From positions 101,896,994-101,960,993 of the forward strand of contig CM031602.1 in NCBI GenBank assembly GCA_018398815.1: 64,000 nucleotides of DNA. Direction: 5' to 3'. The position numbers and the translations under genes were made by a program. The stretch's first letter is position 1. The number at the start of each line of letters is the position of its first letter. The notes below the pieces were generated by a model. That model was given only the letters and a program-made list of their open reading frames with translations. It did no database searches and had not been told where the DNA came from. This document shows positions 21,514 through 35,364 of this stretch, piece after piece. The stretch comes from Conus ventricosus. Lineage: Eukaryota > Mollusca > Gastropoda > Neogastropoda > Conidae.

Positions 21514-21719
21514 TAATGATAATGCTAACGCTAGTGCAGGCTTAGAAAGGCATTGCAGATGTAGCATATGATACGATTTTTTTTTTAATTTTCGCGAAAG
21601 CATTCACACTCCATACGTGCCCTTCTTATTGGCTGAGCATAAAAAACATGACAGCACTTAAAATCACTTGAACGCTTTCTTGAAACTACTTCTTTCTCTC
21701 TCTGTCTCTGTCTCCCTCT

Positions 21720-21742
21720 CATTTCCCCTCTCTCTCTCTCTC

Positions 21743-21782
<40 letters not shown>
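21720..21782. repeat. (CT)n microsatellite
   Basis: CT repeats with a few interruptions immediately downstream of the LDLa exon on its strand. Confidence 0.9.
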
Positions 21783-21784
<2 letters not shown>

Positions 21785-21860
21785 GTGAAAGTATATAAAG
21801 GCTTAACACTAAGCATAGTAACTGACCATGACCTTCATGTAAAGCAGGGAGCTGACTGAC

Positions 21861-22418
21861 CTGCCCACTGTTGCCACAGGGGGCTGCAGCATGATACGGA
21901 CAGGGCTGGAAGGTGCAGAACTCCTCATCACTGCCATCAAAACAGTCCGCATGAAAATCGCACACCAAGGTGAAGGGCACTTGCTGCCCTAAAGATTCAC
22001 ACAGGAAATGCAGCGGAAATAACGGCACGGCCGCCTTTCATATGGGGGAGAGCGGTGAATCCCAGGCAAAAGATGTGACGTCATTTCTAGCCCAACAGTG
22101 GCTGTCGACGTCACAGGCTAAAAACGCCCAGGTCCAGTGCTGGTCACGGCAGTGGGAGAAAGACAGCGGACGGCGAAAGATGGCAAAGTCTGAAGTGTTT
22201 CCTAAGTCTGGCAGCGTGACGGGAGGACCGTCGGAGGGGAGGGGCTGCAGTGTCTGCTGTGAAGGGGAAGACAGCTCACACACGTAATGCACGGGGAGTC
22301 TTTGGCTACAGTCTTCGAGGAGAACGAAGTCATCGCTCAGTCTACTGAGGTAACCACACAGTGGTCCCGTGGGTATCTGTACGCAAGCAGACCACCACCA
22401 CCACACCCAGCCACCACA
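21861..22418 (-). pseudogene. Exon of an LDL-receptor class A domain protein, with one in-frame stop
   Basis: This 558-base segment is bounded by a plausible acceptor (CT-rich tract then CACCAAG) and donor (GGGCAG then GTCAGT). In one frame it encodes a cysteine-rich region (CGGWVWWWW, LLEDCSQRLPVHYVC, SFSHCRDQHWTWAFLACDVD) followed by an LDLa module: FLCESLGQQVPFTLVCDFHA then DCFDGSDEEFC, with the calcium-binding acidic cluster intact. A single TGA at 22,037-22,039 sits before the LDLa module in the same frame. The layout resembles large LDLa-containing extracellular or receptor proteins common in gastropods (recalled, not searched). This is the only host-type coding sequence I see. It may be a pseudogene exon or carry a base-calling error. 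Confidence 0.6.
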
Positions 22419-22439
22419 CTTGGTGAAGAGTGAGAGAGA

Positions 22440-24480
22440 GAGAGAGACGCAAGACTCAAGACTCAAATGTTTTATTCTTAAATGCCATAGCTCCTTAGAA
22501 TGGGGATGTGCATCATAAATCATGTCTCAAATTGATCTTGGTATTCTTTATGCAGCATACATAGTTCGCTTTTTGAATGCTTTTTTTATAAATAAATCGC
22601 TAACTGTTTAACTGTGTTTTCATTTGATGATGACATTAATCAGGTTAATTTGAAAAGACAAGGATTATTGAAGTACTTTCGTGGATGAATTCCTCTCTAA
22701 GTTTGTCTAATACTGGACAAGCCAATACAAAATGAACTTCATCCTGTTTTGCATTTCGGCATAATGGACAGATCAAATTTCTATTACATGACTGTCTATA
22801 ACGAAAGTAGTGAGTAAAGAGATCAGAAACATCAAATCTAAACTTAGTCATGATTCGTTTTAAATGTTTGTCCATTTTCCTTGATGTATAGACAGGTAAA
22901 GATCGAAGATTATTAAACGTTCTATATAATTCAAATCTGTCACTGTTCTGTACATGACAATTCCAATTTTGCCAACTGCAATCAATGAGTCTTTCTCGGA
23001 ATATCTGAATAAAAGCACTCATATCACCAACACCTTGGTTCATCCAAACAAATCCGAAACCATATTCACACAGTTTCATTCTTACATTAGTCACCCAGTT
23101 TTTCTTACCTCTGTCGTCCAATTCTAACAACATTTGATATGCTTTATATGGAAATCTGTGATCTTGCATCTGAGTAATTTTCAGCCAATATCGAACACAC
23201 TTGATAATGGAGTTCAAATATATAGGAAATCTAGCCGTTTCACCATATACCAAATCATTTGGCGTTTGCAATGATGCACCAAGAAATTTCTTCAAAGCAA
23301 ACAGATGGATCTTTTCACAGTGTACCGCGGCTACTGCATCAAGGCCCCATACTTCAGCTCCGTATTGTGCCATAGGTTGAACCTGGCCATCAAATAACTT
23401 CAAAAACAAAACAAGGGAATCGTTATTTAGCAATGATCATTTCTGTAGTATGCACAGTAACGCATTTTGTGCTCTGCTGACCAAATCTTTGCAAGCAAAG
23501 ACAAAACTCAAAAGCGTTGAGAAGTATATTCCTAAGTATTTATACACATTGACAACAGGCATTGTAGACCCATTGTACGTCCATCTTTCTTTCGCTGCTA
23601 GATATCCGCCCTTTCTAAATACAATTATATTACTTTTTGCCATATCAACTTTTCATTCTAAAGAAGCAGCAACTCTTTGCAAAGTATTTAACTGGGTTTG
23701 TAATCCAACCACTGTTTCTGACACCAAAGCCATGTCATCAGCCAAAAGAAGGATGGAAATTTCCAAAACGTCATTTATGAAATGTGCACCGTGCCTTCCA
23801 CAATGTATAACCTCCTGTGTTAGATCATTAATGAATAAAGAAAACAAAACAGGGCTACAGACATCGCCTGTTTCACACCAGAAGTGCAGTTTATATAATC
23901 TGTCAGAGCAGCACCAGATCGCACTCTTGCCTTTACAGAATTATGCATACTAATAACACATTTATAGGGTTTTCTATGGATACCATTTTTAAACAGGATA
24001 GGCCACAGCAAAGTTCTATTGACTGAATCAAAAGCCTTCTCGAAGTCAATAAATGCAACATATAATACATAAAACTGTTTTTGTATAAATGCCATTAATG
24101 TGAACATGTGATCAACTGTAGAATAGTTTTTCTTGAACCCAGCTTGAAATTCACCGGTAATGTTATTTTCTTCCACCCATTTCTGTAATCTCCTATTGAT
24201 AATAGCACTGTACAATTTACTGCCAACATTACACAATGAAATTCCTCTATAATTGTTTGGATCGTTTGCATCACCTTTTTTATACAATGGGATGACAATA
24301 GACTCGGACCAACTTTGGGATATACCCCTTGACCAAATAAGGAGTTAAAGAATTTAACCAGAACATCTAGAAATGAACTTGACTGGCAAGCAGTGTTTTA
24401 TCAGTTCACCGATAATTCCATCTGGGCCAGCAGCTTTGCGAGGTTTTACCTTTCTTAGCGCAACCATAACTTCTTCTCTT
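22440..24480 (-). mobile_element. Non-LTR retrotransposon (LINE), RT to 3' end, 5' truncated at a GA tract
   Basis: The minus strand runs from the GA microsatellite at 24,481 through RT and a C-terminal domain to a 3' UTR ending AATAAAACATTTGAGTCTTG, i.e. short tandem TTGAGTC-like units (about 22,448-22,470), followed by a CT tract. The first 120 bases of coding sequence are repeated at 9,738-9,868. Confidence 0.85.
22645..24480 (-). pseudogene. LINE reverse transcriptase with C-terminal zinc cluster, frameshifted
   Basis: Frames at 24,354-24,480, 23,820-24,287, 23,653-23,847, 23,437-23,643 and 22,645-23,433 tile one protein. Motifs: KVKPRKAAGPDGIIGELIK, NNYRGISLCNVGSKLYSAII, TGEFQAGFKKNYSTVDHMF, FIDFEKAFDSVNR (first catalytic D), TSGVKQ, LLLADDMALVSE (catalytic ADD), YKYLGIYFS and YGAEVWGLDA. 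The last frame is a long open C-terminal domain ending with CPLCRNAKQDEVHFVLACPV, a CCHC-type cluster. No endonuclease is present. The final 262-codon frame is undamaged. Confidence 0.85.
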
Positions 24481-24789
<309 letters not shown>

Positions 24790-24790
<1 letters not shown>

Positions 24791-25429
24791 TGTTGAACAA
24801 TTCAGTTGTGGGAAAAAACTAGCGCAGGCTTACAATCCCTCTGTATTTACATTAATGACTTAGCAAAGATTAGAAGAAGAAAAAAAGACATAAGGGGGGT
24901 GGGTGGAATGGAGGAAAAGGAATGGGGATAAGAAAGAAAATGAGAACGAAAATCAGGGAAGTATGTTGGAGATATTAACACCTTCACTGGCAGAACCATG
25001 ACAACCATTGTAATCCATCTTAACGACACAAAACATTCATATCGCCTGCTCCAAGCCTTTCGTCGGCTGGACAGGACTCATTACAGAGGCATATATACAT
25101 AAACAGCTGTAGGCCGTATACCTTACTGTCATGCTGGTATCTCTTTATTCATAACTATCATGACCTCGATTTAACGCTGGTGGTAATTGGCCAGGACATG
25201 GTGACTGTTGTTTAAAACAGTGGATGCCGCATCACAAACACGGAGGGCTCACAGGAATGTGACGACCATGTTCTAATGTTCAGCTGACTTTTGTTCACTG
25301 TGATGGAGCATCTTTACAAGGAAGATGTATCAAGAAAAAAGTATAGATGTCACCGTGGATAAAAACTTCCTTTCATGCAATTGAAGAGCGTGTGAGCAAC
25401 AATACTTGCAACAGTTAATATTTGCCTTT
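24790..25429. other. Non-coding part of arm B
   Basis: No gene seen. Mirrors 8,900-9,530 with scattered substitutions and small indels. Confidence 0.5.
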
Positions 25430-25445
25430 TTGTGAAGAAGAAGAA

Positions 25446-25476
<31 letters not shown>

Positions 25477-25479
25477 AAG

Positions 25480-25512
<33 letters not shown>
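25430..25512. repeat. (AAG)n microsatellite
   Basis: More than 20 AAG units, longer than the CTT counterpart in arm A. Confidence 0.95.
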
Positions 25513-25639
25513 AAGAAGATGATGATGACATGAAATTGCTCAGGAATGTTCGTGCTGGTTGTTTCCCTTTGACTTGTTGGTAGTCTGCGTGAAAGCATTT
25601 TGTGTAATTTTGCAGACACTTGCAGCCAAACGTCATGAC

Positions 25640-27560
25640 TGTCAGTGAAGTTAGGTTCTGCACGTCGGCATGATTCTATCACATTCCAAAATGCACAGAT
25701 TCTCGCATGCACTACATTCAAGCAAACTGTTCACAGTGACAGATACCATAATGGGCAGAACTAAATCTTCTCCACTCCCTTCATCAGTTCCCCAGTCTGT
25801 GTTACCCCAGAAATCCTGCGACTTTTTGTTAAGAAAATAAGATCCATTCATTCCAGCCTTGACTCCCAAGCTGTGCCAGCCCCTGACTTTCACCATGATT
25901 AATTCTGTGGCTCTCTGATGTCTGCCTTTGAACCTGTATCTGATTCTGATGTTAAAGAAGTGATCATGAAAACTTCCATTAAGACATGTGTTTTAGATCC
26001 ACTGCCATCTTCTCTGTTGTGTCTTGTGACAGATGATTTGGTCCCATATATTACCGCAATCGTGAATGAATCCTAAGCTCAGCCTGTTTTCCTATTGTAT
26101 TCAAAACTGCAGTTGTTAGACCTTCACTTGAGAAACCCTCCCTTGATGCTGATAATCTTGAAAACAACGGGCCTGTTTCTAATTTTGCTCTTTCTTTCTA
26201 AATTCATTGAAAAGATTGTCCATCTTCAACTTCACAATCACCTACACTGCAATAGCCTCCTCTACCCTTTACAGTTTGCTTACAGCTCTGGCCACAGTGC
26301 AGAAACTGCTCTCCTGAAATTTGTTAACGATCTCGTACTGGCCCTCGATGATAATCAAGTATCTCTGTTCTTTCTCTTCTTGACTTACCTGCTGCTTTTG
26401 ACACCACTGAATACTCAATTCTTTTGTCTCGTCTGCACGGAACTTTTGGTGTATCTGATAAAGCAATTTCATGGTTTCAGTCTTATATATCTGATCGAAC
26501 TCAGCTTGTCTCCATAAATGGTTTCTCCTCTCAACCAACTATTCTCCAGTACGGTGTTCCCCAGGGATTCGTCTTGGGCCGCCTCCTTTTCGTATCCTAC
26601 ACCTATCCTATCTCCGACATTGTTGCCCATCATTGGCCCTCTCATCACTACCTTTCAGACGAGAAACAAATTTACATATCCAAGAGGTCCCTCAGCTGCC
26701 TACTGCAAGCCAATGCACACAGTCGTGTATCATGGACAAAAAATCTTGGATGACAGTGAACAAACTTCAGCTCAGTAATCACAAAACTGAAATGATCTTC
26801 TTTGCACCCAAGAGACTCCGTTCATCTGGCTGTATCCCAAACTCTATCAAATTAGAAAATTACCTTATTCAGACATCCTCATGTACACGGAGTTTAGGTG
26901 TTACCCTTGACTCAGCACTTTCCTTGTTTCAACATGTTTCCACCATCTGCCGTATCTGTTACTTTGAGCTTCGCCGTATTGGTTCTGTTCGACATCGTCC
27001 CTCTGCTGATGCTACAAAAACCTCTGTTTCTGCGTTCATTCTATCAAGACTTGATTACTGTAATTCGTTTCTAGCTGGCTGTCCCCAGAATCTTCTTAGT
27101 CGTCCAGAAAGTACAAAAAATGCTGTTCGTTTGATTCTCAGACCACCCATATCTTCTCATGTCACTCCCTTCCTTCTTTCTCTTCACTGGCTACCATTAA
27201 AAAAACGAATAGACTACAAACTGTCCTTACTCTGCTTTAAATCTTGGAATGGCTCAGTTCCTTCCTACCTTTCTGATCTCCTCCATCTCTATGTTCCTTC
27301 TATATATATAGATCTAGGCAGTTGCGTTCTTCTACTGACAACACTTTGCTCAAAATCCCTCGATTTCGAACTAAAACCTATGGCTATCTTTTTTTTCATT
27401 TTTTTCAGGGTCTGATTTCTTGAAATAAACTCCCAGTATCTTTGCGTAGTTCAAATTATCTGTCTCCCTTCAAGGCATCTCTTAAAACAACCCTCTTCAT
27501 CTATGAATACCAGTTCTTTCTTCCCCTTGCCCTGCCCATCAAATCGATTCAGCGACTAAT
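25640..27560 (+). mobile_element. CR1-like LINE, 5'-truncated, arm B copy
   Basis: Plus-strand frames at 26,095-26,517, 26,424-26,753 and 26,633-27,415 encode one RT. Motifs: SCFPIVFKTAVVRP-type palm start (about 26,080), LSKFIEKIVHLQLHNHL, YSSGHSAETALLKFVNDL, SWFQSYISDRTQLVSI, YGVPQGFVLGRLLF, and a long C-terminal frame with WMTVNKLQLSNHKTEMIFFA, LGVTLDSALS, FILSRLDYCNSFLAGCPQ and LHWLPLKKRIDYKLS. The catalytic [FY]ADD box is degraded. The 3' end meets a TG microsatellite at about 27,560, exactly as in arm A. Confidence 0.8.
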
Positions 27561-27589
27561 GTAAGTGTGTGCGTACGTGCGCGTGCGTT

Positions 27590-29487
<1,898 letters not shown>

Positions 29488-29488
<1 letters not shown>

Positions 29489-29503
29489 ATGTGTGTGTGT
29501 GTG

Positions 29504-29546
<43 letters not shown>

Positions 29547-29640
29547 TGTTGTGTGTGTGTGTGTGTGTGTTTTGTGTGTGTGTGTGGTGTGTGTGTGTGT
29601 GGGGTGTGAGTTGTGTTTTTTTGGTGTGGTTTCGCGCGCG
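29488..29640. repeat. (GT)n microsatellite, right side of the split tract
   Basis: Imperfect GT repeats followed by GCGCGCGTGCGTGCATG, the mirror of the ACGC edge in arm A. Confidence 0.9.
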
Positions 29641-29984
29641 TGCGTGCATGATTGTGTCAATTGCACTTTTTTGTGGTGCATGGCGGTTATTCAAAAATTT
29701 ATCTTTTTATTTGGTTTTTCCCCTTTTTTCCCCCCAAAACCCCCCCCTCCCCCCCCCCCCCCCCCTCCAATTAACCTTGCCACCCCTTAATCTTTTCCCC
29801 CCCCCCTTCCCTCCCCTTTTTTAAAATTTCCAACGCCCCTTTCCCAAAATATCCCGATAACTACTACCACCTCCTTCATTTTCCAGCGAAATTTATTTAT
29901 CTATTTTATTCACCTTTTTGTCCCCCCAGTTCTTTAAAAAAAAAGGGAAATCCCATAGGAAAGGGGAAGAAAAATGCTGTGTGG
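29640..29984. other. Arm B spacer with homopolymer-rich errors
   Basis: It mirrors 6,345-6,655: CGATAACTACTACCACCTCC and ATTTATCTATTTTATTCACC are recognisable, but C and T runs are lengthened (a run of about 15 C at 29,750). Confidence 0.75.
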
Positions 29985-30410
29985 GGTTTTGGGGTGTGGT
30001 GTGTGTGTGTGTTGTGTGTGTGGTGTTTGGTGTGTGTGTGTGTTGGGTGTGTGTGTGTGTGTGAGTGTGTGTGTGTTGGTGTGTGTGTGTGTGTGTGTGT
30101 GTGTTGGTGTGTGTGTGTGTGTTGTGTGTGTTTTGTGTGTGTGGGGGTGTTGGTGTGGTGTGTTTGGGTGGGTGGGGTTTTTGGGGGGGTTTTGTGTGTG
30201 GTGTGGGGTGTGTGTGTGGTTGTGTGTGGTGTGTGTGTTTTGTGTGTGGTTGGTGTGTGTGTGTGTTTTGGGTTTTTTTTGGGTGTTGGTTGGGTGTGTG
30301 TGTGTGTGTGGGGTGTGTGGGTGTGTGGGTGTTGGTGTGTGTTGGTTGTGTGTGTTGTGGGTGTGTGTGGTGTGTGTGTGTTGTTTTGTTGTGTTTTGTG
30401 GTGTGGGGTG

Positions 30411-30443
<33 letters not shown>

Positions 30444-31371
30444 TGTGTTGTGTGGTTGTGGGGTTTGTGTGTGTGTGTGTGTGGGTGTGTGAGTGGGGTG
30501 TGTGTTTGGGGTGTGTGGGGTGTGTGTGGGTGTGTGTGAGTGTGTTGTTGTGGGGTGTGTGGGGTGTGTGTGTGTGTTTTGTGTGTGTGTTGTGTGTGTG
30601 TGTGTGGGGTTTGTGTGGTGTGTGTGTGTGTGTGTGGGGGGTGTGGTGTGTGGTTTTGTGTGTTGTGTGGGGTGTGTGTGTTTTTGTGTGTGGGGGTTTT
30701 TGTGTGGTGTTGTGTGTGGTGTGTTGTGTGTGGTGTGTGTGTGTGTGGGGTGTGTGTGTGGTGTGGTGGTGTGTGGTGTTTGTGTGTGGGGTGGTTTTGT
30801 TGTGTGTGGGTTTTGTGTGGTGTTTGGTGTGTGTGTGTGGTGTGTGTGTGTGTGGGTGTGTTGTGTGTGTTTTGTGTGTGTGTGGTGTGGGTGGTGTGTG
30901 TGTTGTGTGGGGGGTGGTTGTGTGTGGTGTGTTGTGGGGGGTGGTGTGGGTGTGTTGTGTGTGTGTGTGTGTGGTGTGGTGTGTGGTTTTGTGTGGGGTG
31001 GGTTTTTGTGTTTTGTGTTGGTGTTGTTTTGTGTGTGTTTTGTGTGTGGGTGTGGGTGGTGGGTGTGTTTTTGTGTGTGTGTTTTGTTGTGGTGTTGTGT
31101 GTGTGTGTGTGTGTGTGGTGTGTGTGTGTGTGTGTGGGTGTGAGGTGTGGGGTTTTGGGTGTGTTTTTGGGTTTTGTGTGTGTGTGTGTGTGTGTTGTGT
31201 GGGTGTGTGGTGTGTGTGTGTGTGTTTTTGTGTGTGTGTGTGTGTGTGTGTGGTGTTGTGTGTGTGTGTTTTGTGTGAGTGTGTGTGTGTGTGGGTGTGG
31301 TGTGGGGGTGTTGGGGTTGGGGGGGTGTGTGTGTGGTGGTGTGTTGTGGTGTGGTGGGTGTGTGTGTGTGT

Positions 31372-31402
<31 letters not shown>

Positions 31403-31646
31403 TGTGGGGGTTGTGTTGTGTGTGTGTGGGTGTTTTTGTGGTGGTTGTGGGGTGTGTGGTGTGTGTGTTGTGGTTTGGGGTGGGGTGTGTTGTGTGTGTG
31501 GGGTGTGTGGTGTGTTGGTGTGTGTGTGGTGTTTTGTGTGTGTGTGTGTGGTGTGTGGGGGTGTGTGTGTGTGTGTGTTGTGTGTGTGTGTGTGTTGTGT
31601 GGGGGTGTGGGGTGTTGTTGTGGTGGTTGTGGTGTGGGTGTGGTTG

Positions 31647-31677
<31 letters not shown>

Positions 31678-32130
31678 TGTGTGGTTTGTGGGTGTGTTGT
31701 GTGTGTGTGTGTGTGTGTGGGGGTGTGTGTGTGTGGTGTGTTTGGGTGTGTGGTGTTGGGGTTTTGGGGGTTTTGGGGTTTTTGTTGTTGTTGGGGGGTT
31801 TTTTGTTGTTGTTGTGGTGTGTTTGGGTGTTTGTGTTGGGGGGTTTTGTTTGTGGTTGTTTTTGGGTGGTGTTGGGGGTTGTTTGGGGGTTTGGTGTGGT
31901 GTGGTTTTTTTTTTGGTTTGGTTTGGTTGTTTTGTTGTGGTTGTTTTGGGGTTTTGGTGTGTGTGTTTGTTTGGTTTGGTTGGGGGTTGTGGTGTTGGTT
32001 TTTTTTTTGTTTGGTTGTTTGGGTTGGTGTTTGGTGTGGTTTGTTTTGTTGTGTGTTGTGGGGTTTTGTTTTGGGGTTTTTGGGTTTTTTTTTTGGTGGT
32101 TTGTTGTTTTTTTTTTTCCTTTCCCCCCTG
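29985..32130. repeat. GT-only tract of about 2.1 kb
   Basis: For over two kilobases the plus strand contains almost only G and T, in irregular TGTG, GGGG and TTTT mixtures, with a handful of A and almost no C. The matching place in arm A is an 85-base perfect CA repeat (6,241-6,325). Towards the end (after about 31,750) it drifts to longer G and T homopolymers. All large open frames here (for example a 797-codon H/T/P frame on minus) are by-products. Confidence 0.9.
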
Positions 32131-32698
32131 GCCCTTTTTTTCGGTTTTAAAATTTGCCGGGTTCCGTTTTGTTTTTTGTTTCCCCTTTTGGTTAAAATTT
32201 TGATATGTCCCCCCAAACCCCCTTTTGGGTCTGAAACCCTTTCAAAATTTTTTATTGTTATTAAGGGTTTAAGGATTTTGCCCGATAATTGGGGGTTTTT
32301 TTTTAAAGGTTTTTTAAGGTAACCCAAAAAGGTTTTTTTCCTTTAAAAATTCCTTTAAAAGTTTTTTGACCTTTGGAAAATTTTTAGGGAAATTTTTTAT
32401 GTTCCAGGTTTTTGCCCGTGAGGTTCCAGTTTAAAACCGGGGGCACCCGGTTTTTAAAACCCCTTTAAACGGTTTTTTTTTTTTTTGGTAACCTTCCGAA
32501 ATAACTTGGGAAAAATTTATTAACGTTTTTAAAAAGATCTTTTTCAAAAAAGGAACCCCTTTCCCTTTTTATTTTCTAAAAAAATTTAAAAAAGTTTAAA
32601 AAACCATATCCAATTATTCCATAATATTTTTAAAAAAGAAAGGGTTTTCAACCACCCCCTAAAAATTTTTAATTTTCCAAAACCCTTTATTCCCTTTT

Positions 32699-32729
<31 letters not shown>

Positions 32730-33307
32730 ATTTTTTTTTTTCCCCTAACCCCTCTGTCGGGTTTTAAAGGGCCCTTCCTTTTAAAAAAACCCTGGGAAAC
32801 CCGTTTTTTTTGCCGTTTTTTAAAAATTATTGGGGGGTTTTTTTGTTTTGGTTTTTAAAAAAGGATCCATCAAATGGGAACCTTTTCCATGCTTTTTTTT
32901 TCAAATTTTTTGGCCCGGGCAAACCCTTTTCCTTTTCTTTTGGTTTCCCGGATATTTAATTTAAATTTTTATTAACAAGGTTTTAAAAAAACCCCTTAGG
33001 GTTTTAAAAATTAAAACCCGTTTTAAAATTTTCATCGGTTAAAATTACCCCGTTAAAAAAACCGAAAATTTGCCCCTTTTTTTTTTTGGTGGGATTGGGC
33101 CATTTTAAACCTTTTTTGGAAAACTGGGAAGCTTTTAAGATCCCCAAACCCCCCAAATTTTTAATCGTTCTTTAATTTTTAATCTTACTTAATGTTAAAT
33201 TTTTAATTTTTAAAATTATTAACAATTAAATAACCCCAACCGGGGGCCCAAAATTTGATTTTTCCCCCCAAAATTAATCAAACCCCCCGTCCCCCCAAAT
33301 CCTCCCT

Positions 33308-33330
<23 letters not shown>
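32130..33330. other. Low-quality mirror of the TAACGG satellite region
   Basis: This segment is dominated by lengthened homopolymers, yet it tracks arm A in order: GGTTAAAATTTTGATATGTCC, shortened here, matches the mirror of 6,215-6,235, and AAGGATTTTGCCCGATA matches the mirror of about 6,135-6,150. No genes. C runs of about 29 occur at 32,701-32,729 and 33,310-33,339. Confidence 0.7.
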
Positions 33331-33338
<8 letters not shown>

Positions 33339-34216
33339 CATCCCCCTCCTTTTCCTCTTCCATAATCCCCTCTGTCGTTTCATCTGGCGGCCATTCTTCC
33401 TACCACATGGAAAACAGATAGGTCACTCTTCGTTCTTTGTTTGCATGTCCTAAATGTTAAATGTGATCTAGTGTGTTTTTTTGTTTTGTTTTTCCCCCTG
33501 AAGAAGATCCATGAGTGGAAATGCATCGTGTTTTGTCCTGTGCTTTGTTTGTCATTGTCCTTGGCGGTAATTAACCCCTCTCTTTCTAAATTTTGGTTTC
33601 ACTTGTGTTTTCTTTAATCTTGAATTAATTTATTATTATCATTATCATTATTATTGTTATTAATACTATCATCATTATGATTATAATTAAGATTCCCAAC
33701 AGGCACAGTCTCGGCAAATTGTGCGGATCTGTCGTGTCAACCCCCTGACGACTGTTAAACAACCCAGGACATGTCTGTCCCTTTGAGATGATTTTTTAGT
33801 GGTGCGTATATAGCACATTGTTAGGACCTATTTAGGCTCCAAAGTAATCATGCTGAAGGAAGCTAGATCTGAATATGTCCCCTGTAGATTTTCTCTCTCG
33901 TATCTATATAATTAGTGTGTAATCTTGGAGCACGTCAAGGATGTTATCGTATAAAATTATTAACATGTTGATGATGTAAATGTTCCCTGTGTGTAATTGT
34001 TCTCTGTGTGTGCAAGCCATTGTCCGAGCTGTCTGTGTGGGTGCTAGGGACCTTAAGTCATGTTCCTTGTCTTCCAACTCCTCTCTCTGGCAGAGACGCC
34101 TTGACTTTGAACACTCAGACACTCTGCACGTGAAACTCACTGTTTTTTGGTGTCATGACAGCAAACAAAACAAATATTGTCTATTCATCGTCCATTTGCG
34201 CCTAATTTGAGGAGAT
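33330..34216. other. Arm B copy of LINE 5' leader region
   Basis: Clean mirror of about 3,740-4,800, with one copy of the 88-bp unit instead of two. No gene supported. Confidence 0.75.
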
Positions 34217-34221
34217 AAGTG
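34217..34221. other. Target-site duplication, left copy (AAGTG)
   Basis: AAGTG immediately precedes the 5' LTR and is repeated at 42,627-42,631 after the 3' LTR. Arm A has the uninterrupted site GGAGATAAGTGATTGCTC on its minus strand at about 3,718-3,735. Confidence 0.95.
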
Positions 34222-35323
34222 TGTCATGTGACGTAGCCTCACATCAAGGCATGTGACGCTCCATCACATGTAGTTAGTGAATGAATCATTTCCCCGTGCC
34301 ACAATTAAAGGAAGAATATTCATATGGCTTGACTAGTGTAGCGGGCGTCCCCAAATAATTGTGAGTATGACTCATTCAAGAAACGAATGTGGTCATTGGG
34401 TGAAAGTGACCACTGAGTGATAGTTTAACAAGGGCTGGTAAGGTAAGGTGCTGGTCATGTGTTTTGAACACTGAGTATGCACTCACTAGGAGAAGGGAGG
34501 AAAGAGTCAGTTTTAACCCGCAGATGGCCTAGAGACTCGAACCTGTCAGGACGGTGGTCCTCTTTGCTGACCAGTCATTACCAGCCCTTCACCCTTTTAA
34601 CCCTTCGCCCTTCACCCTTCACCTTTCACCCCGTGAGGTTTGAAGATGGCCATGGTGTGAGGAACACATTGGTATTCACCCCCACAGGTACCAACTCCAG
34701 GGAGAGGAGTTGAAGCTCGTCGTTTCTCAAGAGACAGAAGAACTCCAGGAAGGGAAGTCGAGACTCGTATCTCCAGACAGGAGAATTCGAGGGGCAGTAT
34801 ATTGTCTCAGAGAGACAGGGAATTGAGAAGCAGGGGAGCTTTTTTCTTGAGGCAGGCAGGTCCTCAGTGATTACGGGAGTTATGTATTCTCCTGGTTCGG
34901 ATTTTTTGATAACGGAATGTGAAGGCCATAGCTTTATAGAAGCGGAACTAGACTATTCTATCTCTCGGTGTGAGGAGAGATACATGTGTGAAGATTGATT
35001 TGTCTCTCAGTGTAAAGAGAGATACATGTGTGAAGATTGATTTGTCTCTCGGTGTGAGGAGAGATACATGTGTGAAGATTGATTTGTCTCTCGGTGTGAG
35101 GGAGAGATACATGTGTGCAGTTTATTTGTCTCTCAGTGTGGAGAGAGATACAGTTGTAAACTCTGTTTACAAGTGGTTGATGATTTAGTAAATTGTTTTC
35201 CCTGAAGGAGAGGGGGAGAAGAAAAACATTCGGTAGTGCGCCTTTTGGTTGTTTGGAAAGATTGCGTGTGCGTATGGAGTAAATGCTGTCATGAATGCGG
35301 GTATGCAAGATGACAGTGTGACA
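34222..35323 (+). repeat. 5' LTR
   Basis: 1,102 bases, TGTCATGTGACGTAGCC to AGTGTGACA, with an inverted TGTCA/TGACA end pair. It carries four imperfect copies of a 42-bp unit (GAGAGATACATGTGTGAAGA TTGATTTGTCTC) at about 34,974-35,150. Near-identical to the 3' LTR, differing mainly by single-base indels. Confidence 0.95.
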
Positions 35324-35324
35324 G

Positions 35325-35340
35325 TGGTGACCCCGACTCC
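35325..35340 (+). promoter_or_regulatory. Primer binding site
   Basis: TGGTGACCCCGACTCC begins one base after the 5' LTR. TGG complements a tRNA CCA end. The priming tRNA is not identified. Confidence 0.7.
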
Positions 35341-35364
35341 AGTTTCAACCGGCGTAGCTGCCGT

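Noticed and set aside
29934..32327. 797-codon minus-strand and 712- and 536-codon plus-strand open frames
   Set aside because: They are H/T/P- or C/V/G-only translations of the GT tract, where stop codons cannot occur for lack of A and C.
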